Shown here piece by piece: positions 42,578 to 52,276 of a stretch of DNA of 64,000 nt (within the stretch, counting starts at the first letter, position 1; each line of letters starts with the position of its first letter). The notes beneath the pieces are model-generated. The model ran no database searches. It was not told the origin of the DNA and saw nothing but the letters and a program-made list of their open reading frames with translations. The stretch is from Limosilactobacillus rudii (lineage in GTDB: Bacteria > Bacillota > Bacilli > Lactobacillales > Lactobacillaceae), in NCBI RefSeq assembly GCF_014145455.1, contig NZ_JACIVB010000060.1, forward strand, positions 105,858-169,857, written 5' to 3'. The position numbers were made by a program, and so were the translations under genes.

Positions 42578-43510
42578 TTAATTATCACGAATAATTGTAC
42601 CAACCTTACCCGCAAGAGCATCATCTAAGCCATCAAGCGAAGTAATTAATGCTTCACGTTCTGGATGACCCTTCACAAATGAAAGACAAGCTTCAATCTT
42701 TGGCAACATACTTCCAGCCGCAAATTGATCTTCATCCATATACTTATGAGCTTCTGTAACATTTAATGTCTTTAAGGCTTCTTCGTCCGGCTTGCCATAA
42801 TTAATATAAACATGGTCAACAGCCGTTAAAATAATCAGCTTATCCGCATTAATATTAGCAGCTAATAAAGCACTTGAACGATCCTTATCAATAACCGCTG
42901 GTACTCCTTTAAGGCCTTCTTTGGTAATAACAACTGGTACACCGCCGCCACCACCGGCAATAACTAATTTATCAGCATCAATCAATGTCTTAATGCTATC
43001 AAGCTCCATGATCTTCATCGGCAGTGGTGAAGGAACTACTTGTCGATATCCACGACCAGCGTCTTCCTTAAAGGTATAGCCCTTTTCTTTGGCAATTTCA
43101 TCAGCCTGTTCTTTGGAATAAAAGTCACCAACTGGCTTTGAAGGATTATCGAATGCCGGATCATTAGGATCAACAGCAATCTGGGTCACAATTGTTGCAA
43201 CGCTCTTATTCATCCAACGACGATGTAACTCATTCTCTAAGCTTTGTTGTAAGTGGTAACCAATGTATCCTTGGCTCATCGCCCCACATTCAGGGAATGG
43301 GAAAGCGGCAGTTTTTCCATTTTCGGCAGCAAAGTTCATACCCAAGTTGATGGCGCCAACTTGAGGACCATTTCCGTGACTAATAACCACTTGATTACCG
43401 GCAGCGATTAAACCAATTAAGGATGAGGCAGTGTTCTTTACTAACTTCAATTGTTCTTCAGGTGATTTACCTAAAGCATTTCCACCCAAAGCAACTACTA
43501 CTTTAGCCAT
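42578..43510 (-). CDS. arcC: carbamate kinase
   Basis: 310 residues. It makes ATP from carbamoyl phosphate and ADP, the energy-yielding last step of the ADI pathway. N-terminal [17 protein letters not shown], and AGGGGGVPV (nucleotide-binding) are conserved. It follows arcB by 16 bases. Confidence 0.97.
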   Translation of the reverse strand: MAKVVVALGGNALGKSPEEQLKLVKNTASSLIGLIAAGNQVVISHGNGPQVGAINLGMNFAAENGKTAAFPFPECGAMSQGYIGYHLQQSLENELHRRWMNKSVATIVTQIAVDPNDPAFDNPSKPVGDFYSKEQADEIAKEKGYTFKEDAGRGYRQVVPSPLPMKIMELDSIKTLIDADKLVIAGGGGGVPVVITKEGLKGVPAVIDKDRSSALLAANINADKLIILTAVDHVYINYGKPDEEALKTLNVTEAHKYMDEDQFAAGSMLPKIEACLSFVKGHPEREALITSLDGLDDALAGKVGTIIRDN

Positions 43511-43526
43511 CGTAAATGCCTCCTAA

Positions 43527-44534
43527 TTAGTTTTTCTCACCTAATGTAGCAACCATTACCGCTTTAATAGTGTGCATCCGGTTTTCAGCTTCACGGAATA
43601 CTACTGAGTGCTTGCTTTCAAACACTTCATCAGTAACTTCCATTTCTTTTAGGCCAAACTTCTTGTAAATTTCTTTACCAACTTCAGTATCAAGGTTGTG
43701 GAAGGCTGGAAGACAGTGTTCGAATAATACATTTGGATTTTCAGTAGCCTTCATCACATCCATTGTTACTTGGTATGGCTTAAGAAGGTTAATCCGCTTT
43801 TCCCACATATCGTCAGATTCACCCATTGATACCCAAACATCAGCATAGATTACGTCCATTCCTTTGACACCTTCCTTGATGTCATTAGTAACAACGATCT
43901 TAGCACCAGTCTCGGCAGCAATTGCGTTAGCCTTATCCAATGTTTCCTTAGTTGGTTCCAATTCCTTAGGAGTAACAACATGGTATTCCATTCCCATTAC
44001 GGCAGCACCAAGCATTAAGGCATTAGATACGTTATCTTGACCATCGCCAACAAAAGCAAATTTAATATCCTTGTATGGCTTCTTCAAAACTTCATGAGCC
44101 GTTAAGAAGTCAGCAAGTACTTGGGTTGGGTGATCTTCATCGGTCAAGCCATTCCATACAGGAACCCCAGAGTACTTAGCTAAAATTTCAACATTACGTT
44201 GGGAGAATCCACGGTATTCAATACCATCAAACATTCCACCAAGAACACGAGCAGTATCTTTAACAGATTCCTTATGACCAATGTGTGAACCTGAAGGACC
44301 AAGGTAAGTTACATGAGCACCTTCGTCTTTTGCACCAACTTCAAAAGAACAACGAGTCCGGGTAGAACTCTTCTCAAAGATCAAAGCAATGTTTTTGCCT
44401 TCAAGATTCTTTCCTTCTGTACCAGCATACTTAGCCTTCTTTAAGTCTTCTGCAAGGTCAAGCATGTATTCCATTTCCCGAGTGTTAAAATCTGCAAGAG
44501 TTAAGAAACTACGATTACGTAAATTAAAAGCCAT
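43527..44534 (-). CDS. arcB: ornithine carbamoyltransferase (catabolic)
   Basis: 335 residues. It splits citrulline with phosphate to ornithine and carbamoyl phosphate. The carbamoyl-phosphate site STRTRCSFE, the HPTQ motif ([12 protein letters not shown]) and HCLPAFH are intact. AGGAGG lies upstream. The pairing with arcC and not with arginine-synthesis genes indicates the catabolic role. arcA and the exchangers lie at a separate locus. Confidence 0.96.
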   Translation of the reverse strand: MAFNLRNRSFLTLADFNTREMEYMLDLAEDLKKAKYAGTEGKNLEGKNIALIFEKSSTRTRCSFEVGAKDEGAHVTYLGPSGSHIGHKESVKDTARVLGGMFDGIEYRGFSQRNVEILAKYSGVPVWNGLTDEDHPTQVLADFLTAHEVLKKPYKDIKFAFVGDGQDNVSNALMLGAAVMGMEYHVVTPKELEPTKETLDKANAIAAETGAKIVVTNDIKEGVKGMDVIYADVWVSMGESDDMWEKRINLLKPYQVTMDVMKATENPNVLFEHCLPAFHNLDTEVGKEIYKKFGLKEMEVTDEVFESKHSVVFREAENRMHTIKAVMVATLGEKN

Positions 44535-44579
44535 TTTTATTTCCTCCTAAGGTCTTAATACAATTACTATAATAGGAAA

Positions 44580-44596
44580 AAGTTTCAAAATACTTC
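44580..44596. repeat. 17-bp direct repeat, copy near arcB promoter
   Basis: AAGTTTCAAAATACTTC is identical to the copy at 44743-44759. On the minus strand it occupies the weak -35 region of a candidate arcB promoter (TATTAT about 17 bases downstream), as an activator site would. Confidence 0.6.
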
Positions 44597-44665
44597 GTAC
44601 AATATCAAAAAACATCAGCAAAAAATTTAGATATTTTTTAATACCAAGCCCTTCGTTCACAGTAA

Positions 44666-44679
44666 TGTAAGCGGAAACA
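44666..44679. promoter_or_regulatory. cre site between arcB and the response regulator
   Basis: TGTAAGCGGAAACA fits TGNAANCGNWNNCA at every fixed position, midway in the divergent arcB/regulator gap. Confidence 0.7.
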
Positions 44680-44707
44680 GCTTCACATCTGTAAAATAAG
44701 ATTACTA

Positions 44708-44736
44708 TTGTCCCTTATATTCACAAAGTGTAAAAT
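44708..44736 (+). promoter_or_regulatory. promoter of the response regulator gene
   Basis: TTGTCC (44708-44713), 17-base spacer, TAAAAT (44731-44736). The second copy of the direct repeat begins six bases after the -10 box, over the expected transcription start. Confidence 0.55.
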
Positions 44737-44742
44737 AAAGTT

Positions 44743-44759
44743 AAGTTTCAAAATACTTC
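44743..44759. repeat. 17-bp direct repeat, copy near response regulator
   Basis: Identical to 44580-44596; 30 bases before the regulator's ATG. A protein bound here would block its transcription. Confidence 0.6.
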
Positions 44760-44788
44760 AAATAACCTCAAGAAATCGGTGAAAATAC

Positions 44789-45628
44789 ATGAATTTTTAT
44801 ATTATAGATAATGATAGCAAAATTATTCATTTATTATCCAATATTATTGAAAATGACTTTAATAATACTGTTGTCGGGACAACCTCTGATCCCCAGCAGG
44901 CCTATGATGATGCCATGCGACTGGGAATTGATATTATGTTTGTTGATTATGCAATGCCGGAAATGGATGGAGTTCAACTTATTCAAAAAATCCAGGATAG
45001 TCATCATTACCCGCATTTCATTATGACTGCTCAGGCAATCCTGCCTTCCGTAAAAACAAGTGCGTACCAACATGGTATTGATTTTTTTATTGAAAAGCCC
45101 TTAAACATCGCAGAAGTTAAATCGGTTATTAAGTTAGCAGCACAAAACATCAATATGTCCAATCGTCTTCTACAAGTTTTAGATCTTGTTAGTGGAGCAG
45201 CGACAAATAATAATACAGTAACAATTAGTGGTAAAAACAAGAAAAAAGAAAATGCTCAATCTATTTTGCGTTTTCTTGGGATTACGTCTGGAAATGGTGC
45301 AACAGCAATTAATAGGCTTATTAATACAATGATTGAACGTGATATTCACTTTGATGAAGTTGACTTTGAAGAATTATTTCAATGTGATGATCATAAAAAG
45401 AAAATTATTTTTCAGCGAATTCGGCGCGATATAAAAACCGGCCTCAGTAACCTTGCTCATATGTGCATGGACTATCCAGAAAATGATATTATCCTCGAAT
45501 ATGCCAATAACCTGTATGAATATAAGAATATCCATAATGAAATGCAATTTCTCAAAGACGAACGCAAGACAGGTGGACAGGTATCTATCAAACACTTTTT
45601 CAATGGTTTAATTCAAGAGATAAAATAA
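44789..45628 (+). CDS. orphan response regulator with YcbB-type DNA-binding domain
   Basis: 279 residues. Receiver domain residues 1-120: acidic pair Asp7/Asp9, phospho-acceptor Asp53 (MFVDYAMPEMDG), Thr80 (IMTAQ) and Lys103 (FIEKPLNI). Residues about 150-275 match the YcbB/GlnL-type output domain (SILRFLGITSGNGATAINRLI, IFQRIRRDI). In Bacillus the paralogue GlnL controls glutamine use. No histidine kinase is adjacent, so its partner is elsewhere or absent. It is divergent from arcB, with two identical 17-bp repeats between, which suggests control of arcBC. Confidence 0.85.
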   Translation: MNFYIIDNDSKIIHLLSNIIENDFNNTVVGTTSDPQQAYDDAMRLGIDIMFVDYAMPEMDGVQLIQKIQDSHHYPHFIMTAQAILPSVKTSAYQHGIDFFIEKPLNIAEVKSVIKLAAQNINMSNRLLQVLDLVSGAATNNNTVTISGKNKKKENAQSILRFLGITSGNGATAINRLINTMIERDIHFDEVDFEELFQCDDHKKKIIFQRIRRDIKTGLSNLAHMCMDYPENDIILEYANNLYEYKNIHNEMQFLKDERKTGGQVSIKHFFNGLIQEIK

Positions 45629-45672
45629 AGAGATTTGAAGAACATCAATTATTGATGCTCCCAAATCTCTTA
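45627..45672. terminator. bidirectional terminator
   Basis: AAAGAGATTTG pairs with CAAATCTCTT, with an inner AACATCAA/TTGATG stem. It separates the regulator gene from the convergent xylB. Confidence 0.85.
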
Positions 45673-45673
45673 T

Positions 45674-47182
45674 TTAATCCCAACTATTTCGCAATTTCAT
45701 AATCTGATGACTTAAATCCTTTGTCTGGTCATAAATTTGATGATAAATTTTGTACAATTCATCATATTTCTTCACTGCTGCCGATTGTGGTTCGTATACC
45801 TTGCCAAAATGGACAAATTTCTTTGCACAATCCTGCAATGAATCAAACCAACCAAGACCAACAGCAGCCAGCATCGCAGCACCTAGGCCAGGGCCCTGTT
45901 CATTAGTCAGAGACACTACTTTTTTATTAAAGATATCTGCTTGTAGTTGTAGCCAGAAAGCACTTTTAGCTCCTCCCCCGATAGCAACAACCGTATCAAA
46001 GTCTTGTCCATGCTGATCATAGATATTCAAAATATCACGGAAACTAAAGGTTATTCCTTCAATTACAGCACGAACAAAATCATACTTATTCTGCATACTG
46101 TCAACACCAATAAAACTTCCCCGGATATCCGCATCAGCATAGGGAGTACGTTCGCCAACTACATACGGGGTAAAAATCAATCCATTTGCCCCTAGCGGTC
46201 GCTCAGCAGCTCTATTTACCATTTCTGTAAAGTCCTCATCCTTAGCAAATGTATGCTTAAACCAATTTAGTGAATGGCCTGCTGCAAGGGTAACCCCCAT
46301 TGAATAATAAGTATCAGGAATCGCATGACACTCATATTGAAGGGCACCATGATAGTCAACATTAGCGTCTGGTTCGTATTTCAAAATCACCCCAGATGTA
46401 CCAATACTGCTCATTACCATATTTGGTTTTAGAATACCGGCACCAACAGCACCGCATGCATTATCGCCACCACCACCAAAGACTTTAGTGGTCGTTTTTA
46501 ATCCTGAGAACATCGAATACGAATTAGTTACTGTCCCCGCTTCATCGATTGACCGAATTAAAGGCGGACACATTGATTCTGGAATATCAAATGTCTCACA
46601 GATTTCTTTACTCCACGTATTCTTTTTAATATCAAATAAAACCGTTCCTGTTGCATCTGAATAATCAATGGCTTGTTTACCGGTCATTACATAGCGAACG
46701 TAGTCTTTAGGCAAAAGAAAGCTCTTTGCCTTTGCCCAGATTTCAGGTTCATTCTCCTTTACCCATAATAGTTTAGGCAATGTAAATCCTTCTAAAGCGC
46801 GATTACCAGTAATCTCAATGAATTTATCCCCCATCTCTGCCTTTATTTCTTCACATTGTTTAGTTGTCCGCGTATCGTTCCATAGCATTGCCGGACGTAA
46901 TACTTGTCCATCTGCATCTAGTAATACCAACCCATGCATTTGTCCAGAGAAAGATATTCCTTTGATTTCTTCAGCTTTAATCCCATCTCGCAAAATTAGA
47001 CGGTCGATCGCAATCGTTGTCCCGTATAACCAGTCACGGGGATCTTGTTCATTATAACCGGGGTGGGGTTGATGAAGATCATACCCATAGCTTTGCTGGG
47101 CAATAATTTTTCCATCATGATTCATTGCAGAAACTTTTACGGCACTTGTTCCCAGATCAACGCCAATTACATACTCATTCAT
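45674..47182 (-). CDS. xylB: xylulokinase
   Basis: About 502 residues, FGGY kinase family. It phosphorylates D-xylulose to xylulose 5-phosphate, the substrate of phosphoketolase. N-terminal [14 protein letters not shown] and the FGGY signature region ([30 protein letters not shown]) are intact. The ATG at 47182 is nine bases after AAGGGA; two earlier in-frame ATGs are too close to that site. It follows xylA, with a hairpin between that may lower its expression. Confidence 0.96.
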   Translation of the reverse strand: MNEYVIGVDLGTSAVKVSAMNHDGKIIAQQSYGYDLHQPHPGYNEQDPRDWLYGTTIAIDRLILRDGIKAEEIKGISFSGQMHGLVLLDADGQVLRPAMLWNDTRTTKQCEEIKAEMGDKFIEITGNRALEGFTLPKLLWVKENEPEIWAKAKSFLLPKDYVRYVMTGKQAIDYSDATGTVLFDIKKNTWSKEICETFDIPESMCPPLIRSIDEAGTVTNSYSMFSGLKTTTKVFGGGGDNACGAVGAGILKPNMVMSSIGTSGVILKYEPDANVDYHGALQYECHAIPDTYYSMGVTLAAGHSLNWFKHTFAKDEDFTEMVNRAAERPLGANGLIFTPYVVGERTPYADADIRGSFIGVDSMQNKYDFVRAVIEGITFSFRDILNIYDQHGQDFDTVVAIGGGAKSAFWLQLQADIFNKKVVSLTNEQGPGLGAAMLAAVGLGWFDSLQDCAKKFVHFGKVYEPQSAAVKKYDELYKIYHQIYDQTKDLSHQIMKLRNSWD

Positions 47183-47204
47183 TTCTTTCATTCCCTTCAT
47201 TAGT

Positions 47205-47246
47205 AAAAGGGTCGGGGCAAAGTTGATTGCCTCGGCCCTTTTATTA
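47205..47246 (-). terminator. hairpin between xylA and xylB
   Basis: AAAAGGGCCGAGGCA pairs with TGCCCCGACCCTTTT on the minus strand, continuing into ACTAATG rather than a clean T-run. Either a terminator or an RNA-processing/stability structure. Confidence 0.6.
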
Positions 47247-47304
47247 TAACTTTTTACTGTATTGAGTGAGCGCTTGTCATGTGCGGATTGATAGGTAATA
47301 TTAA

Positions 47305-48654
47305 TTATTTAGCAAGCGTTTCAATGATGTAATGGTTAATTGTATCTTTAATTTCTTCAAGGTGGTCAGAATGAGTAGCAGCAATTAATTCACTTTGTGG
47401 TGTGTCAATGACCTTTTCTTCGAGACTGGCAAAGTTTTCATCGCCATCTTCAATACGCTTACCTAAGCCTTCATCCCACGTAGCGTAACGTTTCTTAATA
47501 ATATCATCTAAGAAGCCGTCTTCCTTCATCGCACCCGCAACACGGAGACCAGCCGCAAAACTATCCATCCCAACAATGTGACCATAGAAGAGATCCTTTG
47601 ATGTAAATGATGTCCGCCGTGGTTTGGCATCAAAGTTCAAACCACCACGAGGACCGATACTACCATTTTCAATAACTTCCCACATTGCTGCAGTCGTTTC
47701 GTATAAGTTTGATGGGTATTCATCAATATCCCAACCAATTAACTTATCACCCTGGTTAGCATCAAGTGAACCTAATAATCCAGCTTCACGAGCAACTCGA
47801 ATTTCATGTTGATAAGTATGACCAGCTAAGTTAGCGTGGTTCCCTTCAAGGTTAAGTTTGAAGTCCTTATCAAGACCATATTCACGCATAAAGTTGATTG
47901 TTGTTGCAGCATCAAAATCGTATTGGTGAGTGGTTGGTTCCTTTGGCTTTGGTTCAAGGAGCATTTGAGCATCAAAACCAATTTCATTAGCGTAGTCCTT
48001 AGCCATGTGGAAGAACTTAGCCATGTGGGATTGCTCACGCTTCATATCAGTGTTCCAAAGTGATTCGTAACCTTCACGACCACCCCAGAATACATAGTTT
48101 TCAGAACCAACTCGCTTACCAATTTCAAGACTGTGCTTTAATTGAGCAGCAGCATAGGCATAAATTTCAGCTGATGGCGCAGTACCAGCACCTTCCAAGA
48201 AACGTGGGTTGGTAAAGAGATTTGAAGTATTCCATAGAACTTTCATCCCGGTAGCTTTTTGATATTCAACAATCTTGTCAACTACCTTATCGAGATTCTT
48301 ATTAGTTTCACGAAGCGTATCACCTTCTGGAGCTAAATCACGATCGTGGAAACAAAGGAAGTTAACACCTAATTTGTTATAAAATTCAAAAGCATAATCA
48401 ACTTTGGCTAAAGCACAATCCATTGGGTCACTGTACTTATCATATGGACGTTGCGCAGTTCCATCACCAAATGGGTCAACTAATCGTTGGTCAAATGTGT
48501 GCCAGTAAGCAACTGCAAACCGTAACCAATCTTTCATCTTCTTACCAAGGATTACTTCCTCAGGATTGTAATATTGATAGAACAAACCTGACTTTAATCC
48601 TTTGTGTGGTCCCTCATATTCAATCTTATTAATGCCTTTCCATAAATCAGCCAT
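47305..48654 (-). CDS. xylA: xylose isomerase
   Basis: 449 residues, class II length. It converts D-xylose to D-xylulose. Active-site His in [13 protein letters not shown], the signature [12 protein letters not shown], and the metal-binding [14 protein letters not shown] and [11 protein letters not shown] are present. The leader has a good promoter, a XylR-like operator and a cre-like element. GGGAGG lies ten bases before the ATG. Confidence 0.98.
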   Translation of the reverse strand: MADLWKGINKIEYEGPHKGLKSGLFYQYYNPEEVILGKKMKDWLRFAVAYWHTFDQRLVDPFGDGTAQRPYDKYSDPMDCALAKVDYAFEFYNKLGVNFLCFHDRDLAPEGDTLRETNKNLDKVVDKIVEYQKATGMKVLWNTSNLFTNPRFLEGAGTAPSAEIYAYAAAQLKHSLEIGKRVGSENYVFWGGREGYESLWNTDMKREQSHMAKFFHMAKDYANEIGFDAQMLLEPKPKEPTTHQYDFDAATTINFMREYGLDKDFKLNLEGNHANLAGHTYQHEIRVAREAGLLGSLDANQGDKLIGWDIDEYPSNLYETTAAMWEVIENGSIGPRGGLNFDAKPRRTSFTSKDLFYGHIVGMDSFAAGLRVAGAMKEDGFLDDIIKKRYATWDEGLGKRIEDGDENFASLEEKVIDTPQSELIAATHSDHLEEIKDTINHYIIETLAK

Positions 48655-48674
48655 ATTCTCGGCCTCCCGTTTCT

Positions 48675-48695
48675 TTAGTTTGTATAAACAACTAA
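48675..48695. promoter_or_regulatory. xylO operator before xylA
   Basis: A 21-base imperfect palindrome with TTAGTT at the left end and AACTAA at the right end and a TTTATAC/GTATAAA core, similar to the XylR operator known from Bacillus and Lactobacillus (TTAGTTTGTTTAAACAAACTAA is the 22-base Bacillus type; here the halves are shortened). It lies just downstream of the xylA -10. Confidence 0.75.
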
Positions 48696-48707
48696 CTTAC
48701 AATTCTT

Positions 48708-48744
48708 AATATATACCATCTACCCTCTTTTGTAAACCCTTTCT
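48708..48744 (-). promoter_or_regulatory. xylA promoter with overlapping cre-like site
   Basis: TTTACA (48736-48731), 17-base spacer, TATATT (48713-48708) on the minus strand. TGTAAACCCTTTCT (48731-48744) overlaps the -35 and departs from cre at the central G and has T at the last position. Confidence 0.65.
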
Positions 48745-49040
48745 TAAGTTTTTGTATAAAAAGTCTAGTTTAATTTAATGAGGACATTTAAATCAACCAT
48801 TAATTTTTAGAAGAGTTAGTATATTAATCAAACAATTATCTTAAAAAGTGCAAAAGTGAATTTTTTACGTATATATAAGATTAGGAGGATTACTCCGAAT
48901 AATCGCATAAAGGAGCAACAGTCTTATGTCAGATATTATATTGCGTAAAAAGTGGGAGGAAAATAACAACCACTATGATATCGAGATGCAGAGATTAAAA
49001 AATATTTAAATTAAATTGATAAAATTAAGCGTAATATAAA
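48745..49040. other. AT-rich gap upstream of xylA
   Basis: Part of the 470-base interval 48655-49125. Apart from the xylA control elements and the mini-ORF listed separately it is AT-rich. A GGAGGATTACTCC inverted repeat lies at 48883-48895, just before the mini-ORF. Confidence 0.5.
48926..49009 (+). CDS. mini-ORF of 27 residues, function unknown
   Basis: ATG at 48926, preceded at ten bases by AAAGGAG. It encodes a highly charged peptide (starts MSDIILRKKWEENNNHYD) ending with TAA, with a strong terminator 31 bases after. It could be a real small gene, a leader peptide, or the remaining 5' end of a decayed gene in the xyl locus. No homology is recognised. Confidence 0.35.
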   Translation: MSDIILRKKWEENNNHYDIEMQRLKNI

Positions 49041-49083
49041 ATGCCATGTAGTACCTAAATTTAAGGGCTACATGGCATTTTTG
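49041..49083. terminator. bidirectional terminator after the mini-ORF and GH39 gene
   Basis: ATGCCATGTAG pairs perfectly with CTACATGGCAT, followed by TTTTT on the plus strand and T-rich sequence on the minus strand. Confidence 0.88.
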
Positions 49084-49125
49084 TCATTCGACTATTTTTT
49101 TACTGCTATAGATAACTTTACTAAA

Positions 49126-50571
49126 TTAAATTAATTTGGAATAGCTATAACCAGTATCCTGACTTCCATGTATTTTTTTCATTTTAAAATATACAACCGA
49201 ATCGGGGCACACTTTTATTTTTGAATTCTTTAGATCAGATACTACTTTCGTTGTTATCTCAGGAACTGCCGAATCTTTTAATAGTTTGACTTCTTCCTTT
49301 GTTAATGATGCAGGTTCTCCTAATCCATGCCAAACTAATAGTGGATTGCCGCATTTTTCACTAATTTTCTTAAGTATCACACTATATTTCCCCTTAACTT
49401 GAGGAAGAAGTATACTGATATCTTTTCCAATTTCCTTTTCATTTTTATAGTTCCAAATAACTCCAGAATACTCATTATCTTCATTTTTGGTAATAACCCA
49501 ATTATCAGTTTTTTCAACTAAATATTTATATAATTGTTTATAAAAATAAAATGTCCAATACGTCGGTTTACAAATACAATGTCTAGCAAGCAACCCAAAG
49601 CCACCATAAAAGTTAGTAAAGGGTATCCCATTTTCCTCAAATACATCACCAAAAGTCCAATATGAGTACATTTCGGAAGTCTTTCCTAACTTAGATAACA
49701 TATCAGCGACATATGCTGCATTATGTACCGTATCATGTATTGGTGCATCTGGACTATACGATGTACTAAATTCGGTAATATACATTGGCAGATTTTTGTA
49801 CCTAGACTTGTCAATTATTTTACGCGAAGTTTCTAATTCTTCTAGTGATTCTTTTAAATCTCTTAATTTAGGATAACGATAATGTCCTTCAGTTGGCACA
49901 ACATTTACCGTATAAAAATGTCGAGTAATAAAATCAATATCTAATTTTTCTTTTTCACAAAAGTTTATGAAAGTTTGTAACCATTCCTTATCATTAACTC
50001 CGCATATTGCAGGACCTCCTACTTTAAATTTCTTATTTACTTCTTTTACTGCATTAAAAGTTATTTCAAAAAACTTGAAATATTCTTGTTTATCTGCATT
50101 TTTCCAAAAATTAACCAAATTGGGTTCATTCCATACTTCTACTGGCCATTCTAATACCGCTTTACCATATCTTTTTAATAAGTGCTCTAACGTTACTTGT
50201 ACTAGCTTAACCCATTCTTTTTCATATTTTGGAGGTGTAATATTCCCTCTCCAGTAAAACACTGTTTCTTTTCCTGACGCTAACTTTTCGGGCATGAAGT
50301 CTAGTTCAAGGAAAGGCTTTATATTCAACTCTTTAAAAGAATCCATTATTTGATCTAAGTAATTAAAATTGTATTCAACAATGCGTTTACCATCTTCTTC
50401 CCTTTCTTGATAAATACCAACATCATCTGAAAATAGCCCGTGTCCTCTTATATAACTAAATCCAATAGTTCGTTGAATATATTTTAATTCATCAATATAC
50501 TCTTTTCTTAAAGCAAGTTCTAACCTGCCAGTACCAATACATTTAAATGCATTATTGTTAAATATATTCAT
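49126..50571 (-). CDS. beta-xylosidase, glycoside hydrolase family 39
   Basis: About 481 residues. It releases xylose from xylo-oligosaccharides with retention. GH39 features: acid/base glutamate in VEVWNEPNLVNFW (Glu149) and nucleophile in MYITEFSTSYS (Glu267), spaced as in characterised GH39 xylosidases. There is no signal peptide, so it is cytoplasmic. The ATG at 50571 is nine bases after AAGGAG; the frame stays open 28 codons 5' but crosses a hairpin. Last gene of the glucuronoxylan operon. Confidence 0.9.
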   Translation of the reverse strand: MNIFNNNAFKCIGTGRLELALRKEYIDELKYIQRTIGFSYIRGHGLFSDDVGIYQEREEDGKRIVEYNFNYLDQIMDSFKELNIKPFLELDFMPEKLASGKETVFYWRGNITPPKYEKEWVKLVQVTLEHLLKRYGKAVLEWPVEVWNEPNLVNFWKNADKQEYFKFFEITFNAVKEVNKKFKVGGPAICGVNDKEWLQTFINFCEKEKLDIDFITRHFYTVNVVPTEGHYRYPKLRDLKESLEELETSRKIIDKSRYKNLPMYITEFSTSYSPDAPIHDTVHNAAYVADMLSKLGKTSEMYSYWTFGDVFEENGIPFTNFYGGFGLLARHCICKPTYWTFYFYKQLYKYLVEKTDNWVITKNEDNEYSGVIWNYKNEKEIGKDISILLPQVKGKYSVILKKISEKCGNPLLVWHGLGEPASLTKEEVKLLKDSAVPEITTKVVSDLKNSKIKVCPDSVVYFKMKKIHGSQDTGYSYSKLI

Positions 50572-50595
50572 ACAATTCATCTCCTTGGGCAAAAC

Positions 50596-50622
50596 GCACC
50601 TTACCCAATTTGGATAAGGTGC
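50596..50622 (-). terminator. intra-operon hairpin between GH43 and GH39 genes
   Basis: GCACCTTATCCAA pairs with TTGGGTAAGGTGC (one G-U or mismatch) and is followed by GTTTTG. It may cause partial termination or protect the upstream message. Confidence 0.6.
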
Positions 50623-50638
50623 ATAATCTCTACTTTCT

Positions 50639-52276
50639 TTACAATAATTTTTCATCTAATTCCTTATAGTCAAAATAATCAAATTCCGCAGGAAGCTCAA
50701 AACCTGTACAATCAACAGACGCTAACCCTACCATTGCCCCAGTAAAAAAGCCACCTGATGTCTGCATAACATAATCATCTGACAAAATGGCAGCATCCAA
50801 ATCAATCGGAACCTTTTGCCAATTTTTTCCATCGAATGAATACATATAGTAATAATGATATTTCCTAACACAGGTCTTAAACCATACATCTTCACAATTT
50901 TCAGGAATTTCAATAGCTTTTTCTTTTAGAAATGATGTATATACATTATTATCATTCTGTGCTACTTCAATAACTTTATGATTCGTTTGTTCATCATAAG
51001 TAATAAATATCCATGAATAATGTTTATCGTTATAAAAATTAACTAAGCCTGCCATTTGCTGATAACTATACGGATCATATTTAATTTTTGTTGTCGCATC
51101 AAAATTAAATGCTTGCCATCTAGATGCTAGTAATGAGACATCAAATATTGATGAGAGAGATTGATTACCTTTTAATATCAATTTGTTACCTTTTATATAT
51201 CCTAATTTATCTGTAAATGGTTGCCGTAATGTCTGCCACTCATTATCTAATCTTGATGATGAAAATCCATCATACCTTGAATTATTTCGCTTTTTTGTTG
51301 AATATGCAGTACCGACTTTAGGACTTGGAACATTAATAAGCCCACCATGTCCACCAACAATTCGAGGCCAATTCTCTGAGTCCCATTCGACCTTTTGGAT
51401 AGACGTTTCTCTCCCTAACGTACACCATCCCCTAGGATCCCAAGATGATTCATTCTTATGATGCCATGGCCGACCACAAAGCGAAGCGTAGTACCACTCA
51501 TCATCAGGAGTATTTACTAACGAACCATGTCCTTGCTTTTGAAGTCCAAAGTCTGGAGTATCAAAATTTGTAATAAAGGGAGCTCCTGGTTCAATTACAA
51601 ATGAACCAGGCACTAGACTTTTAGATCGAGCTACAATTTCTTGATGAGACCAACTAGTTCCTCCCTGTGCTGCAAACAAATAATAGTAACCATTTATTTT
51701 ATATAAATGTGGTCCTTCAACTACTTTTACATCGGTTCCCTTATATATAACCTTTCGTGTTTGCGGCAACAACCGTAAAGAATTAGAATCAAGTTCCGTT
51801 AACGTTATCCCATTAAATGTATTTTTATATTCACGTTGATCCCACGTTTGCTGAACCAGATACTTTTTGCCATCGGTATCGTGAAATAAAGATGCATCAA
51901 AGCCTGTCGCATCCAATTTTATTGGTTTTGACCATGGTCCCATAATATTATCCGCGGTCGTTAAATAGTTAATGCAATCTTTAAATGGTCCTTCAACCAC
52001 TTTTACATCCGAAAACACTAACCAAAATTTTCCATCGGCATATGATAAATCAGGAGCCCATACTCCTCCCGAGGAAGGATCACCAGTCATATCAATTAAT
52101 TCTTTACTATCTAGAATTGAAGGTAATAACTTCCAATGAACCAAATCTTTAGATGAATGTAATCGAACGCCTGGAAACCACTCAAATGTAGAATTAGCAA
52201 TATAATAAGTATTGCCAACACGAATTATACTAGGATCTGGATTAAAACCTGGCAAAATAGGATTTTTAATTTTCAT
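50639..52276 (-). CDS. xynB: beta-xylosidase, glycoside hydrolase family 43
   Basis: 545 residues, the two-domain GH43 xylosidase type: five-bladed propeller (about 1-320) and C-terminal beta-sandwich (about 325-540). Catalytic residues fit: Asp14 in FNPDPSII, Asp126 in GFDASLFHD, Glu186 in VVEGPHLYK. Inverting hydrolysis of beta-1,4-xylo-oligosaccharides in the cytoplasm; many also have arabinofuranosidase activity. It overlaps the transporter gene by 11 bases. Confidence 0.94.
   Translation of the reverse strand: MKIKNPILPGFNPDPSIIRVGNTYYIANSTFEWFPGVRLHSSKDLVHWKLLPSILDSKELIDMTGDPSSGGVWAPDLSYADGKFWLVFSDVKVVEGPFKDCINYLTTADNIMGPWSKPIKLDATGFDASLFHDTDGKKYLVQQTWDQREYKNTFNGITLTELDSNSLRLLPQTRKVIYKGTDVKVVEGPHLYKINGYYYLFAAQGGTSWSHQEIVARSKSLVPGSFVIEPGAPFITNFDTPDFGLQKQGHGSLVNTPDDEWYYASLCGRPWHHKNESSWDPRGWCTLGRETSIQKVEWDSENWPRIVGGHGGLINVPSPKVGTAYSTKKRNNSRYDGFSSSRLDNEWQTLRQPFTDKLGYIKGNKLILKGNQSLSSIFDVSLLASRWQAFNFDATTKIKYDPYSYQQMAGLVNFYNDKHYSWIFITYDEQTNHKVIEVAQNDNNVYTSFLKEKAIEIPENCEDVWFKTCVRKYHYYYMYSFDGKNWQKVPIDLDAAILSDDYVMQTSGGFFTGAMVGLASVDCTGFELPAEFDYFDYKELDEKLL

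Noticed and set aside
44560..44790. The 254-base arcB/regulator gap considered for a small RNA or extra gene
   Set aside because: No open frame with a ribosome site; promoters, cre and the direct repeats account for the visible signals.
47262..47285. GAGCGCTTGTCA as a cre site between xylA and xylB
   Set aside because: Has the GCGC core but misses several fixed positions in both orientations.
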